DNA of 64,000 nt from Aliihoeflea aestuarii (GCF_024105665.1 NZ_JAAAMK010000007.1:124001-188000); one strand, 5' to 3'. Shown: positions 24,897 through 34,171, counted from the stretch's first letter. The notes: generated by a model from the sequence alone, not told the origin. Translations and numbers: made by a program.

Positions 24897-25679
24897 ATGC
24901 GGTTCCATCAAGCCGAACTGGCCTTTTTCGTCTTTATAACCGTCGTCATCGCCGCCAGCGTGACGACGTTCCACACCTATGGAGTGTTGCAGTCACTCAA
25001 TGAGACGACGATCGACGGGACGCAGATCACCCATCTTGCCAGACTGCTTTTCGCGATCAGCGTGCTTTTGGCCACGGCCATCTTCTTCGGCGCCTTCTTC
25101 ATCTATCCGCTGATCCGTCAACAGGTGCAGGAAGAGGGTAAATTGCGTGCGATGACCGAAAAGCTGAGCGCGCGTTCCGAAACGCTCGAACATGCCGCGC
25201 TGACCGACGGGCTGACGGGTATGCAGAACAGGCGGTTTTTCGACGAGGCCCTGCGTGAATATCTCCTGGCCTTCGGCCGGATCGACCGTCCCGTCGGGCT
25301 GATGATCATCGATCTCGACCACTTCAAGGGCGTCAACGACACGCATGGCCACGACATCGGCGACAAGGTGTTGAAGGAGGTGGCCGGGTGCCTGCGCGAA
25401 CTGACGCGCTATCATGACGTGGTGGCGCGGCTGGGCGGCGAGGAATTCGCCATTCTGGCCGCCGATCTGGACGATGCGCGCCTGATCGCCTTTGCCGAAA
25501 GGGTGCGAAAGGCGATTTCTTCGCTGACCGTCTCCAACGGCAATATCAGACTGAAAGTGACCGCCAGCGTGGGCCTTGCCGTCTGGGACGGCGAGGAAAA
25601 AGGCGATGCGCTTTACCGGCGTGCGGACAAGCGACTTTATCAGGCGAAGGGCCTCGGTCGAAATCGCGTCTGCGCCTGA
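24897..25679 (+). CDS. Membrane-bound diguanylate cyclase (GGDEF)
   Basis: A 260-aa protein with two transmembrane helices (FFVFITVVIAASVTTFH and LLFAISVLLATAIFFGAFFIYPL) enclosing a periplasmic loop of about 30 residues. A short linker helix is followed by the GGDEF domain (DGLTGMQNRRFFDEAL, IDLDHFKGVNDTHGHDIGD). The active-site loop is GGEEF and the inhibitory site RYHD stands five residues before it, so product feedback is expected. It makes cyclic-di-GMP. ATG 24897 has GAGGA upstream. The nearby PilZ gene and the exopolysaccharide locus could be targets of this signal, but that is inference. Confidence 0.92.
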   Translation: MRFHQAELAFFVFITVVIAASVTTFHTYGVLQSLNETTIDGTQITHLARLLFAISVLLATAIFFGAFFIYPLIRQQVQEEGKLRAMTEKLSARSETLEHAALTDGLTGMQNRRFFDEALREYLLAFGRIDRPVGLMIIDLDHFKGVNDTHGHDIGDKVLKEVAGCLRELTRYHDVVARLGGEEFAILAADLDDARLIAFAERVRKAISSLTVSNGNIRLKVTASVGLAVWDGEEKGDALYRRADKRLYQAKGLGRNRVCA

Positions 25680-25699
25680 CGATGGGGCGCTAAGGCCAT

Positions 25700-27523
25700 T
25701 CAATCCTCGTAAAGACGCCGCAGGGAATCGTCTTTCGGATAGCGACGCGTGGCGGATAGCGGGCCGGACCGGGCCAGGGCGGGCGGCGGTGCGTCGAGGG
25801 CGGCGGCCAGGCGCTCGAACGGATCGAATCCTACCGGATCGACATCATCGGGCACCAGAACGGGCGTATCCCCGCGCAATCCCTTGACCAGCGCATGCAG
25901 GTCTATTTCGTCCGCACCGGCATCGAAATCTGCCGCATCCAACGCGCGGCCGGGCAATTCGTCCGGTTTCAGCGTCTCGAATTTCATGCGCATCGTGGTT
26001 GCGACGCCTTCGCCGAACGCGATCGCCTCGCGCTGGCCCATCGAGGACAGGAAGGCGAGGGTGGAAGCCGAGGAGTCGGCGATCGCCGAGCGGATGATCT
26101 CCTGATCGCGCTCGTTGGCGAGCCGCATGGCGAAAATCGTCGAGCATTGTGAAAGCACGGTCGGATCGAGCTCGCCGGGACGCTGCGTGACCACGCCGAG
26201 ATAGGCTCCGTATTTACGCCCCTCCTTGGCGATCCGCGACAGCGCGTGGCGGGTGGGCGCGAAGCCCAGCCGATGGTCGGCGGGCATGTAGCGATGCGCT
26301 TCCTCGCACAGGACGAGAAGCTTGAGCTTGCCCTGCGAGCCGGCGGCCAGATCGAAGGCGAGCCGCGCGAGGACCGAACAGACCGAATTGACCACTTCGG
26401 AGGGAAGGCCGGCCAGTTCGAAGCAGGTGATCGTCTTGCCGTGATGAGGGATGCGGAAAATCTTGCCGATCGCCTCGTGGATCGTATCCTCGATCAAGCG
26501 GGACGCGAACATGAAGCGATACCGCGGATCGGCAAGGGCGGATTCGATCCGCGCCCTCAGCGCGCGGCAGTAAGGCCGGTCGGCCTTGGATTCCAGCATG
26601 CCCGTGCGCTCGTCGATGAGCTTGATGAGATCGACCATGCGGTAGGGAACGGGCGTGTCGGCGGTGACCGACATGGTATCGGCACCGCGCCGAAGAAGGC
26701 CCGCGGCGCCGGACGGGCGATTGTAGCGGTTCTTGGCGAGTGGAATGAGGTCCCGCAGGAGGTCGATTTCCTCGGCAACCGGTTCGCGACCCCGGAAAAG
26801 CACCTCGCTCAGTTCTTCAAGGCGAAAGACCCAGAAGGGCAGGTCGAGCGAATTGGGATCGATGCGGATCGATTGATGGGGGAAGGCGGAATGGAATTCG
26901 TTATGCGGATCGAGGATCAGAACGCGCAGATTGGGATTAGCCTCGATCGCCTTGCGCAATACGAGCGCCACCGCGCTCGACTTGCCGACGCCTGTCGTTC
27001 CCAATACCGCGAAATGGCGGCTGAGCGTCGTATCCATCGCGATGCGGGCGAAAATCTGCTCGTCCTGCGAAAGCCGCCCGATCGAGACGGCCGCGCGGCC
27101 CGCCAGATCATAAACCGCCTCCAGATCGCGCGAGCGGATGCGGTGCGCGATGGCGCCGACATGCGGGTAGAGCGTGATACCGCGATCGAAGGTCGGCTTG
27201 CCCGCCGCGTCACGGACTTCGCCGACAAGTTCGACGCGCACGATGAGTGCATTGTCGGCGCTCTCGTTCCACTCGGCATGCGGCGTCTCGATCTCGTAAA
27301 CGAGGCCGACGGTGCGGGCGACGCCCAGATTGATCGAGATCATGCGCCCGACGGCCCAAAGTCCATCCGTTTCCGACTGGGTTCCGTCCGCAATCGCGGC
27401 AATCGTGGCTCGTGCGCCGTCGCACTGGACGACGCGGCCGAGAACGCGCGACTGGGGCTGAAGCGCATCTCGACGCTCCTGACTGATCGTGTCGCCTTGC
27501 GGCCCCGTTCGTTCCACATACAT
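25700..27523 (-). CDS. HerA-like DNA-translocase ATPase (DUF87)
   Basis: A 607-aa protein of the HerA/DUF87 hexameric ATPase class. The N-terminal HAS-barrel-like part (SRVLGRVVQCDGARATIAAI) is followed by the RecA-like core with P-loop LGTTGVGKSSAVALVL, RVLILDPHNEFHSAF, the Walker B KLLVLCEEAHRYMP, and the sensor region LGVVTQRPGELDPTVLSQCSTIFAMRLANE. HerA enzymes move DNA during end resection or plasmid/phage processes. No NurA nuclease gene is adjacent, so its partner is unknown. ATG 27523 is preferred, with GGGGA 9 bases upstream; ATG 27532 is possible. It is common as a stand-alone gene in rhizobia. Confidence 0.88.
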   Translation of the reverse strand: MYVERTGPQGDTISQERRDALQPQSRVLGRVVQCDGARATIAAIADGTQSETDGLWAVGRMISINLGVARTVGLVYEIETPHAEWNESADNALIVRVELVGEVRDAAGKPTFDRGITLYPHVGAIAHRIRSRDLEAVYDLAGRAAVSIGRLSQDEQIFARIAMDTTLSRHFAVLGTTGVGKSSAVALVLRKAIEANPNLRVLILDPHNEFHSAFPHQSIRIDPNSLDLPFWVFRLEELSEVLFRGREPVAEEIDLLRDLIPLAKNRYNRPSGAAGLLRRGADTMSVTADTPVPYRMVDLIKLIDERTGMLESKADRPYCRALRARIESALADPRYRFMFASRLIEDTIHEAIGKIFRIPHHGKTITCFELAGLPSEVVNSVCSVLARLAFDLAAGSQGKLKLLVLCEEAHRYMPADHRLGFAPTRHALSRIAKEGRKYGAYLGVVTQRPGELDPTVLSQCSTIFAMRLANERDQEIIRSAIADSSASTLAFLSSMGQREAIAFGEGVATTMRMKFETLKPDELPGRALDAADFDAGADEIDLHALVKGLRGDTPVLVPDDVDPVGFDPFERLAAALDAPPPALARSGPLSATRRYPKDDSLRRLYED

Positions 27524-27645
27524 TGCGCGCATTCCCCGATTGCCGGCACATATTAGCCCCTTCGGGTTAAGTACGGGTTGGGGTGGATGGTTCATCGCGG
27601 GTTAATCGAGGGCCAGGGCGCAATGAAATTGCGTTGCGCAAGGCA

Positions 27646-27675
27646 TTGACAGTCGTTTCGTGCTGCGCCTAATGT
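27646..27675 (+). promoter_or_regulatory. Sigma-70-type promoter of the ilvBN leader
   Basis: A perfect -35 box TTGACA (27646-27651) and a -10-like TAATGT (27670-27675) with an 18-base spacer. The expected transcription start, about 6-8 bases later, coincides with the ATG of the leader peptide at 27683. This implies that the leader peptide is translated from a leaderless or near-leaderless mRNA. Confidence 0.65.
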
Positions 27676-27682
27676 GCGCGCC

Positions 27683-27739
27683 ATGATCAATGCAGCACTC
27701 ATTCTCGTAGTAGGAAGGCGCGTGGGCAAGGCGGTGTAA
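27683..27739 (+). CDS. ilvBN leader peptide (attenuator)
   Basis: An 18-aa ORF: MINAALILVVGRRVGKAV. It is rich in the codons of the regulating amino acids Leu, Ile and Val (I, L, I, L, V, V, V, V). It sits just before a rho-independent terminator and upstream of ilvB. When branched-chain aminoacyl-tRNA is scarce, ribosomes stall on these codons and the terminator does not form, so ilvBN is expressed. When supply is good, transcription stops at 27771-27797. The peptide and its order of features are seen directly; the mechanism is the established one for such leaders. Confidence 0.85.
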   Translation: MINAALILVVGRRVGKAV

Positions 27740-27770
27740 CCGCCGGGCGAAAGCACCCCATGCGCGATGC

Positions 27771-27797
27771 AGGCTCCCACAAGGGGGCCTTTTTTGT
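27771..27797 (+). terminator. Attenuator terminator of ilvBN
   Basis: AGGCTCCC, loop ACAA, GGGGGCCT: an 8-bp stem (one G-T pair) followed by TTTTTTGTTTT. It lies between the leader peptide and ilvB and is the conditional stop of the attenuator. Upstream GC-rich segments (27740-27770) can form the alternative structures. Confidence 0.85.
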
Positions 27798-27834
27798 TTT
27801 CAGAAGCCAAAACATCAGATGACGGACCAGAACG

Positions 27835-29622
27835 ATGAACAGCGCCAGGCACGATAGCGGACGACGGGAAATGACCGGAGCGGAGATGGTCGTCCAGGCG
27901 CTGCGCGACAACGGGGTCGAGCATCTCTTCGGCTATCCGGGCGGCGCCGTCCTTCCGATCTACGACGAACTTTTCCAGCAGGAAGATATCCAACACATCC
28001 TTGTGCGACACGAACAAGGGGCGGGGCATGCAGCCGAAGGCTATGCGCGCTCGACCGGCAAGGCGGGCGTGATGCTGGTCACCTCCGGGCCGGGCGCGAC
28101 GAATGCCGTCACCCCGCTTCAGGACGCACTGATGGATTCCATTCCCCTGGTGTGCATCAGCGGGCAGGTTCCGACGCCGCTGATCGGCTCCGATGCGTTC
28201 CAGGAATGCGACACCGTCGGCATCACGCGCCCCTGCACCAAGCACAACTGGCTGGTTAAGGACGTCAACAAGCTTTCGGCAATCCTGCACGAGGCGTTTC
28301 ACGTCGCCACTACCGGCCGTCCCGGTCCCGTCGTGGTCGATATCCCGAAGGACGTCCAGTTCGCAAAAGGCGTCTACACGCCGCCCCAGACGGCACCGCG
28401 CACGAGCTATCACCCCAATGTTCAAGGTGACATGGAGGCGATCAAGGCCGCCGTCGAGATGATGGCAAACGCCAAGCGCCCCGTCATCTATTCAGGCGGC
28501 GGGGTGATCAATTCGGGAGCGGAAGCGAGCCATCTGCTGCGCGAACTCGTCGAACTGACCAATTTCCCCATCACGTCCACATTGATGGGGCTCGGCGCCT
28601 ATCCGGCATCGGGCAAGAACTGGCTCGGCATGCTGGGCATGCATGGCACCTACGAAGCCAACATGACCATGCACGATTGCGACGTGATGCTGTGCATCGG
28701 CGCGCGCTTCGACGACCGCATCACCGGGCGGCTCGACGCGTTCTCGCCGAATTCGAAGAAAATCCACATCGATATCGACCCATCCTCGATCAACAAGAAC
28801 GTGCCTGCCGACGTGCCCATCATCGGCGATGTCGGCCGCGTGATGGAAGATATGGTGCGGCTGTGGCGCGCGACGGCGCGTGCGGACAAGGCGCGCCTGT
28901 CGCCGTGGTGGGAGCAGATCGAGAAATGGCGCGCGCGCGAGTCGCTCGCCTACCGGCCGAACGACGATGTCATCATGCCCCAATATGCGATCCAGCGGCT
29001 CTACGAACTGACGAAGGGCCGCGAAACCTACATCACGACCGAGGTCGGCCAGCACCAGATGTGGGCTGCCCAGCATTTCGGGTTCGAGCAGCCCAATCGC
29101 TGGATGACGTCGGGCGGTCTCGGTACGATGGGTTATGGTCTGCCGGCCGCTCTGGGTGTCCAGATCGCGCATCCCGACGCGCTCGTGATCGACATCGCGG
29201 GTGACGCTTCGGTGCAGATGACGATGCAGGAAATGTCGGCGGCGGTGCAGTATGAAGCGCCGATCAAGATCTTTATCCTGAACAATCAGTATATGGGCAT
29301 GGTACGCCAGTGGCAGCAGCTTCTCCACGGCAACCGCCTGTCGCACTCCTATACCGAGGCGATGCCGGATTTCGTCCTGATGGCGCAGGCTTTCGGCGCA
29401 CACGGCATTCGCTGCGAAAAGCCGGGCCAGCTCGACGATGCGATCCAGGAGATGATCGATGTGAAGAAACCGGTGATCTTCGATTGCCGGGTCGCGAATC
29501 TCGCCAATTGCTTCCCGATGATCCCCTCCGGCAAGGCGCATAACGAGATGCTCCTGCCCGACGAGGCGACCGACGAGGCCGTGGCGAACGCAATCGATGC
29601 GAAGGGACGAGCGCTGGTTTGA
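27835..29622 (+). CDS. ilvB: Acetolactate synthase, large subunit
   Basis: A 595-aa thiamine-diphosphate enzyme that starts valine, leucine and isoleucine synthesis. It shows the TPP glutamate in ILVRHEQGAGHAAEGYAR, the FAD-binding middle domain (RFDDRITGRLDAF), and the C-terminal TPP/Mg motif DIAGDASVQMTMQEM...NNQYMGMV. The chain length is normal. It is controlled by the leader peptide and attenuator directly upstream, and followed 57 bases later by the regulatory subunit gene. Confidence 0.96.
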   Translation: MNSARHDSGRREMTGAEMVVQALRDNGVEHLFGYPGGAVLPIYDELFQQEDIQHILVRHEQGAGHAAEGYARSTGKAGVMLVTSGPGATNAVTPLQDALMDSIPLVCISGQVPTPLIGSDAFQECDTVGITRPCTKHNWLVKDVNKLSAILHEAFHVATTGRPGPVVVDIPKDVQFAKGVYTPPQTAPRTSYHPNVQGDMEAIKAAVEMMANAKRPVIYSGGGVINSGAEASHLLRELVELTNFPITSTLMGLGAYPASGKNWLGMLGMHGTYEANMTMHDCDVMLCIGARFDDRITGRLDAFSPNSKKIHIDIDPSSINKNVPADVPIIGDVGRVMEDMVRLWRATARADKARLSPWWEQIEKWRARESLAYRPNDDVIMPQYAIQRLYELTKGRETYITTEVGQHQMWAAQHFGFEQPNRWMTSGGLGTMGYGLPAALGVQIAHPDALVIDIAGDASVQMTMQEMSAAVQYEAPIKIFILNNQYMGMVRQWQQLLHGNRLSHSYTEAMPDFVLMAQAFGAHGIRCEKPGQLDDAIQEMIDVKKPVIFDCRVANLANCFPMIPSGKAHNEMLLPDEATDEAVANAIDAKGRALV

Positions 29623-29679
29623 CAGAAGACGTGTCAAACCAGCCGATTGACCAGATTTCCTGACAAAGAGATTCAGACA

Positions 29680-30252
29680 ATGAACGCCCATCTTCAACCG
29701 ACCGGTTCCGCCTATTTCATCGCCAAGGAAACCGAACAGCCCGTCACCCACACACTTTCCGTGCTCGTCGACAACGAACCGGGCGTGCTCGCCCGCGTGA
29801 TCGGCCTGTTTTCAGGACGCGGCTACAATATCGACAGCCTGACGGTGTCGGAGACCGAGCATGAACGGCATTTGTCGCGCATCACGATCGTGACGCGCGG
29901 CACGCCGCACGTCCTCCAGCAGATCAAGCACCAGCTCGAACGCATCGTGCCGGTCCACCGTGTCAACGACCTCAGCGTGATCGCCGCCGAGCGCGGACAT
30001 GAGCGTCCGCTCGAGCGCGAACTGGCGCTGGTCAAGGTCGCCGGAACGGGCAATGACCGGGTCGAGGCGTTGCGCCTTGCCGAGGCGTTCAACGCCAAGG
30101 TTTCGGACGCGACGACCGAGCATTTCATTTTCGAGATGACGGGCAAGAGCAACAAGGTGGATCAGTTTATCTCCATCATGCAGCCGCTCGGCCTCGTCGA
30201 GATCTGCCGAACCGGCGTCGCGGCGATGAACCGCGGCCCCGAAGGCATGTAG
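29680..30252 (+). CDS. ilvN: Acetolactate synthase, small regulatory subunit
   Basis: A 190-aa protein with an ACT domain: TLSVLVDNEPGVLARVIGLFSGRGYNIDSLTV, then RITIVTRGT and a C-terminal ALS_ss_C domain (RELALVKVAG, EMTGKSNKVDQFI, VEICRTGVAAMNRG). It binds valine and gives feedback inhibition of IlvB. ATG 29680 begins the family sequence after a short N-terminal extension (MNAHLQPTGSAYFIAKE). Same operon as ilvB. The symbol ilvH is also used for this gene. Confidence 0.95.
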   Translation: MNAHLQPTGSAYFIAKETEQPVTHTLSVLVDNEPGVLARVIGLFSGRGYNIDSLTVSETEHERHLSRITIVTRGTPHVLQQIKHQLERIVPVHRVNDLSVIAAERGHERPLERELALVKVAGTGNDRVEALRLAEAFNAKVSDATTEHFIFEMTGKSNKVDQFISIMQPLGLVEICRTGVAAMNRGPEGM

Positions 30253-30256
30253 GACG

Positions 30257-30952
30257 GTGCTGCGCCGCCTCGTCCTTTGCGCCGCACTGGCATTTGCCGC
30301 AGGATCCGCGCTCGCCCAGACGGACGAGGCGGGGACGCTCGAAGAGCGACTGGAGCAAGTCTATGAGACGATGGACGCCGATGCGACCTTCGTCGGGCAG
30401 TATGCCCAGTGCCCGGCCGACATCCATGCCACGCAGCGCTCATTGTGGCGCTTCATCGTGCCGGACGAGAGCCTGTCCGACGCGGTATGCGAGGAGGCGA
30501 CGATGTCCTGCTACGAGCGCTGCACGCAAAGCGCGGCGGGCGGCGCCTGCTTCAGTCTGGCGCGCGTTATTCAGCGGCGCGGCGGAGAGGACGGGTCACC
30601 GTATCACCAGCAGCTTTTCGCTCGTTCCTGCGCGAACGGTTTTGCCGCGGGCTGCACCAATCGCGGCGCGGGCATCCGTAACGGCGATCATCGGGGCGAC
30701 CCTTTCGCCGATCTGGAGCGTGGAACGGTCGAAGCCTGCCTCTACCGCAGCTTCAAGGTCGCCTGTGAAGGTGATGATCCCTGGGGGTGCACGATGCATG
30801 GCAGGTCGTATCAAAGCGGCGAAGGCGTCGCGCAGGACGGCGAGCAGGCGGCCCGTCATTTCCGGCGTGCATGTAACTTGAGCCCGAACGGCGAAGCTTG
30901 CCGAAACGCGCGGGTCGGTCTCGACGATCTGGGTGTAGCGAACTCCGACTGA
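30257..30952 (+). CDS. Cys-rich exported protein with Sel1/Hcp-like repeats
   Basis: A 231-aa protein with a signal peptide (MLRRLVLCAALAFAAGSALAQ). The mature part has many Cys in pairs with Gly and Ala, for example ESCxxG-type units GGACFSLARVIQRRGG, ARSCANGFAAGCTNRG, KVACEGDDPWGCTMHGRSYQSGEGV and RRACNLSPNGEACRN. This spacing resembles Sel1-like or Helicobacter cysteine-rich (Hcp) repeats, where Cys pairs bridge helix-turn-helix units. A periplasmic role is likely; function unknown. GTG start 30257, only four bases after ilvN, so it may be cotranscribed. Confidence 0.7.
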   Translation: MLRRLVLCAALAFAAGSALAQTDEAGTLEERLEQVYETMDADATFVGQYAQCPADIHATQRSLWRFIVPDESLSDAVCEEATMSCYERCTQSAAGGACFSLARVIQRRGGEDGSPYHQQLFARSCANGFAAGCTNRGAGIRNGDHRGDPFADLERGTVEACLYRSFKVACEGDDPWGCTMHGRSYQSGEGVAQDGEQAARHFRRACNLSPNGEACRNARVGLDDLGVANSD

Positions 30953-30987
30953 GAGCCGATCGCTTTTCTCTTTTTCTTGAGACTCCA

Positions 30988-31584
30988 ATGTCGCCTGAAA
31001 CGTTATTTGCCATCATCGTCTTCGCCTTCGTGTCGTCGATCACGCCCGGCCCGAACAATTTCATGCTTCTGGCGTCCGGCGTGAATTTCGGATTCCGCCG
31101 TACGATCCCGCATATGTGCGGTATCGGTGCCGGCTTCTTCACGCTTCTTATGGGCGTCGGCTTCGGACTTGGCGCGCTGTTCACGACCTTTCCGCAATTG
31201 CATATCGTGCTGAAGATCGTCGGCGGGCTCTACCTGCTTTGGCTGGCCTGGAAGATCGCGACAGCACGATCGCTGTCGTCCGAAAAGGGCGCCAAAGCCC
31301 GGCCCATGACCTTCATGGAAGCCGCCGCCTTCCAATGGGTCAATCCAAAGGCATGGATCATGGCTGTGACGGGCATGGCGCTGTTCACGCGGCCTGACGC
31401 GCCTTATCTCTCGGTCTTCTTCGTCGCCGCAGCCTTTGCGCTGGTGAACTTCCCGAGTGTTTCGACATGGGCCGGGTTCGGAACGGCCTTGCGCGGTTTT
31501 CTTGCCGATCCCGTGCGGCTGAAGTGGTTCAACGTCACCATGGGCGTGCTGCTCGCGGCGTCGGTGGTGCCGATGTTGTGGTGA
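30988..31584 (+). CDS. LysE/RhtB family exporter
   Basis: A 198-aa inner-membrane protein with about six hydrophobic helices. The family signature is FVSSITPGPNNFMLLASGVNFG near the N-terminus; later GGLYLLWLAWKIA and FQWVNPKAWIMAVTGMAL are typical. Family members export amino acids or related compounds. The substrate cannot be told from sequence. ATG 30988 is chosen at the family start; there is a longer upstream frame without family sequence. The place after ilvN makes an amino-acid substrate plausible but unproven. Confidence 0.88.
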   Translation: MSPETLFAIIVFAFVSSITPGPNNFMLLASGVNFGFRRTIPHMCGIGAGFFTLLMGVGFGLGALFTTFPQLHIVLKIVGGLYLLWLAWKIATARSLSSEKGAKARPMTFMEAAAFQWVNPKAWIMAVTGMALFTRPDAPYLSVFFVAAAFALVNFPSVSTWAGFGTALRGFLADPVRLKWFNVTMGVLLAASVVPMLW

Positions 31585-31680
31585 ATGTGGAATTCACTTG
31601 ATCGATGTTCCTGATGCGTTCTAATTAAGCGACTGTTTTTCGGCGTTGCATCTCAACGACGAATCCTGCGAAGGAACCGC

Positions 31681-32808
31681 ATGAATTTTTCTCCCCAGCA
31701 GGACGAAGCGCTTCAGGCTGTCGCCAAATGGCTCAAGAGCGGGCGACCGCAGGTCTTTCGCCTGTTCGGCTATGCGGGCACCGGCAAGACGACGCTGGCG
31801 CGCCATTTTGCCGATCATGTCGACGGGCAGGTTCAGTTCGCTGCATTTACGGGCAAAGCGGCACAGGTGCTTCGTTCGAAAGGTGCATTGAACGCACGCA
31901 CGATCCACTCGCTGATCTACCGGCCGCGCGGCGAGGAAGCGGTCGCGGACGAGACGACGGGCAAGACCTCGATCAACCCGACATTCTCGCTGAACCGGCA
32001 AAGCCCGATCGCGAAGGCGAAGCTCGTCGTGATCGACGAATGCTCAATGGTCGACGAGGCGCTCGGCGGGGATTTGATGACGTTCGGCACGCCCATTCTC
32101 GTTCTGGGCGATCCCGCGCAGCTTCCGCCGATTTCGGGCGGCGGGTTCTTCACCGAGCATGAGCCCGACTACCTCCTGACCGAAATTCACCGGCAGGCGC
32201 AGGACAATCCGATCATCCGGCTGGCGATGGACGTGCGCGAGGGGCGCGAATTCGTCAATGGCGACTACGGCCGCGCGCAGGTGATCGGCCGCGACGAGGT
32301 CAATCAGGACCTCGTGCTGGAAGCCGACCAGGTTCTGGTAGGCACCAACCGCACGCGCCGACGCTACAACCAGCGCCTGCGGCAGTTGAAGGGCTTCGAG
32401 GCGTCCTATCCGCAAGCCGGCGACAAGCTGGTTTGCCTTCGCAACGATCCGGCGAAAGGGCTTCTCAACGGCTCGCTCTGGAAGGTGATGACGTCATCGC
32501 GTGAGACGGTGAAGCCCGGCATCAATCTGCTCGTCTCTCCGGAGGAAGACGATCCCGATCGCGGCGTGGCGAAGATCAAGCTGCTCAAAGCTGCCTTCGA
32601 CGATCCGGACGCCGATATTCCCTGGCAGCAGAAGAAGCGCTTCGACGATTTCGATTTCGGCTATGCGTTGACCGTCCATAAGGCGCAGGGCTCGCAATGG
32701 GACAAGGTCGTCCTCTTCGACGAAAGCTATGCCTTCAAGGATACAAGGCAGCGCTGGCTCTATACGGCGATTACGCGCGCGGCCGAAAATCTGACCATCG
32801 TGCGGTAG
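31681..32808 (+). CDS. Dda/RecD-like superfamily 1 DNA helicase
   Basis: A 375-aa helicase. P-loop: FGYAGTGKTTLARHFA; motif Ia: AAFTGKAAQVLRSKG; Walker B: KLVVIDECSMVDEAL; motif III: PILVLGDPAQLPPI; C-terminal motif V/VI: FGYALTVHKAQGSQWDKVV and RQRWLYTAITRAAENL. Compact size and motif set place it with phage T4 Dda and stand-alone RecD2-like 5'-3' helicases. It lacks the N-terminal domains of RecD and has no recBC nearby. The physiological role in rhizobia is not established as far as I know. Confidence 0.88.
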   Translation: MNFSPQQDEALQAVAKWLKSGRPQVFRLFGYAGTGKTTLARHFADHVDGQVQFAAFTGKAAQVLRSKGALNARTIHSLIYRPRGEEAVADETTGKTSINPTFSLNRQSPIAKAKLVVIDECSMVDEALGGDLMTFGTPILVLGDPAQLPPISGGGFFTEHEPDYLLTEIHRQAQDNPIIRLAMDVREGREFVNGDYGRAQVIGRDEVNQDLVLEADQVLVGTNRTRRRYNQRLRQLKGFEASYPQAGDKLVCLRNDPAKGLLNGSLWKVMTSSRETVKPGINLLVSPEEDDPDRGVAKIKLLKAAFDDPDADIPWQQKKRFDDFDFGYALTVHKAQGSQWDKVVLFDESYAFKDTRQRWLYTAITRAAENLTIVR

Positions 32809-32812
32809 GCGG

Positions 32813-33220
32813 TCAGATTTTCTGCGGGATTTCCCGTGCGCCGATCCATTCCCAGGCGTCGGCTTCGTCCTTGATGTCGAAATGCCTGAGCTCGACGGGA
32901 AGTTCGGGTTCGAAGAAGCCCGCGACGCGCCCGGTCCAGTCAGGATCGCCAATAGCGGCGCAGCGCCGCACATGCTGGACGGCATGGAGCCGGCCTTCAT
33001 CCGTCGTCTCACCGGAGACGTTATCCCATTCGATGCCTTCGTAATTTTTCAGGCGTACAACCACGTCGAGCTTGTCGTGCAGGGCATAGGCACCTTCCAT
33101 CAGCCCGTAGAGATTTTCCACGTCCGCGCCCGTCACATAGCCGATGATTTCGATAGCAAAGACGTCTGTGCGGTCGGTTTCAATGCGGCGAATGGCGGGC
33201 ACGCGGTCGAGGGATTGCAT
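32813..33220 (-). CDS. SpoIIAA-like (STAS superfamily) protein
   Basis: A 135-aa protein matching the SpoIIAA-like family (PF11964): IRRIETDRTDVFAIEIIGYVTGADVENLYGLMEGAYA, VVVRLKNYEGIEWDN, and near the end AIGDPDWTGRVAGFFEPELPVELRHFD, DEADAWEWI. The fold is a STAS-like alpha/beta unit; the role is unknown. ATG 33220 has GGAG five bases upstream. It is divergent from pdxJ and convergent with the helicase gene. Confidence 0.85.
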   Translation of the reverse strand: MQSLDRVPAIRRIETDRTDVFAIEIIGYVTGADVENLYGLMEGAYALHDKLDVVVRLKNYEGIEWDNVSGETTDEGRLHAVQHVRRCAAIGDPDWTGRVAGFFEPELPVELRHFDIKDEADAWEWIGAREIPQKI

Positions 33221-33331
33221 CAGGACTCCGATTGCTGGACCAAAAATCTCATCGGGTTGAACACGTTTCGGGGCCTGTTCGTTCCGCAAAAGGGCCATTA
33301 GAACGGGTGGAGAACCAAGGAGGGCACACGC

Positions 33332-34072
33332 GTGGCGACACAACTTTCGGTCAATTTGAATGCCGTCGCCATGCTGCGCAACCGGCGCGATCTGCCGTGG
33401 CCGAGCGTGGTGGATCTCGGTCGCATCGCACTGGCGTCGGGCGCGCATGGCCTGACGGTGCATCCGCGTCCCGACCAGCGCCATACGCGCTTTTCCGATT
33501 TGCCCGAGTTGCGGGCACTGATCGACGACGAATTTCCAAAGGCGGAGTTCAATATCGAGGGCTATCCCAATTCGCAGTTTCTCGATCTGGTCGAAGAGAA
33601 CGCGCCGGAGCAGGTGACGCTGGTGCCTGACGACCCGTCGCAGCCGACATCCGACCATGGCTGGAATTTCGTCGAACACGCGGAATTCCTGACGCCGATC
33701 GTCAAGCGGCTGAAGGCATCGGGCATGCGCGTGTCGCTGTTCGCCGATCCCGATCCGGCCGGCCTTGACGCCGCGCGGGCAACGGGCGCCGACCGTGTCG
33801 AGCTTTACACCGGGCCTTACGGTGCTTCACATCAAGATTCCGGGCAAGCCGCCAAGGAACTGGAAAGACTGGCGAAAACCGCCGAGGCTGCTATCGCGCT
33901 CGGTCTTGATGTGAATGCCGGTCACGACCTCACAGTTGCCAATCTCAAGCCATTGGTGGGGCGTATACCGGCAATTGCGGAAGTTTCGATCGGACATGGG
34001 CTGACGGCCGACGCTCTGGAATACGGGATGGCCGAAACGGTGCGCCGGTTCCTGCGTTCCTGCAAAGGATAA
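33332..34072 (+). CDS. pdxJ: Pyridoxine 5'-phosphate synthase
   Basis: A 246-aa TIM-barrel enzyme that joins 3-amino-2-oxopropyl phosphate and deoxyxylulose 5-phosphate to make pyridoxine 5'-phosphate. Motifs: [72 protein letters not shown] and [12 protein letters not shown]. The start is GTG at 33332. Slightly divergent type ([11 protein letters not shown] rather than VNIDHVATLRN), which is normal for rhizobial PdxJ. Confidence 0.94.
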   Translation: MATQLSVNLNAVAMLRNRRDLPWPSVVDLGRIALASGAHGLTVHPRPDQRHTRFSDLPELRALIDDEFPKAEFNIEGYPNSQFLDLVEENAPEQVTLVPDDPSQPTSDHGWNFVEHAEFLTPIVKRLKASGMRVSLFADPDPAGLDAARATGADRVELYTGPYGASHQDSGQAAKELERLAKTAEAAIALGLDVNAGHDLTVANLKPLVGRIPAIAEVSIGHGLTADALEYGMAETVRRFLRSCKG

Positions 34073-34171
34073 CGCCGCGACGCGCATCGACCTATGCGGT
34101 TCACGAAAAATCCGCGATTGTGCTTGCGGGCAGCGGACATATAGCCGCCGTCCTTCGAGAAAGGACCCGGC

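Noticed and set aside
26246-27556. Long open frame antisense to the HerA-like gene, and similar long antisense frames opposite uvrD (3752-5533), the FAD dehydrogenase (8983-10554), AsmA (11291-12448) and hflK (18403-19623)
   Set aside because: They mirror real genes, have no family motifs, and show Arg/Ala/Asp-rich composition typical of the reverse strand of GC-rich coding sequence.
30257-30952. Beta-lactamase function for the Cys-rich Sel1/Hcp-like protein
   Set aside because: Some Hcp proteins bear that name, but no catalytic serine or zinc motif of a beta-lactamase is present.
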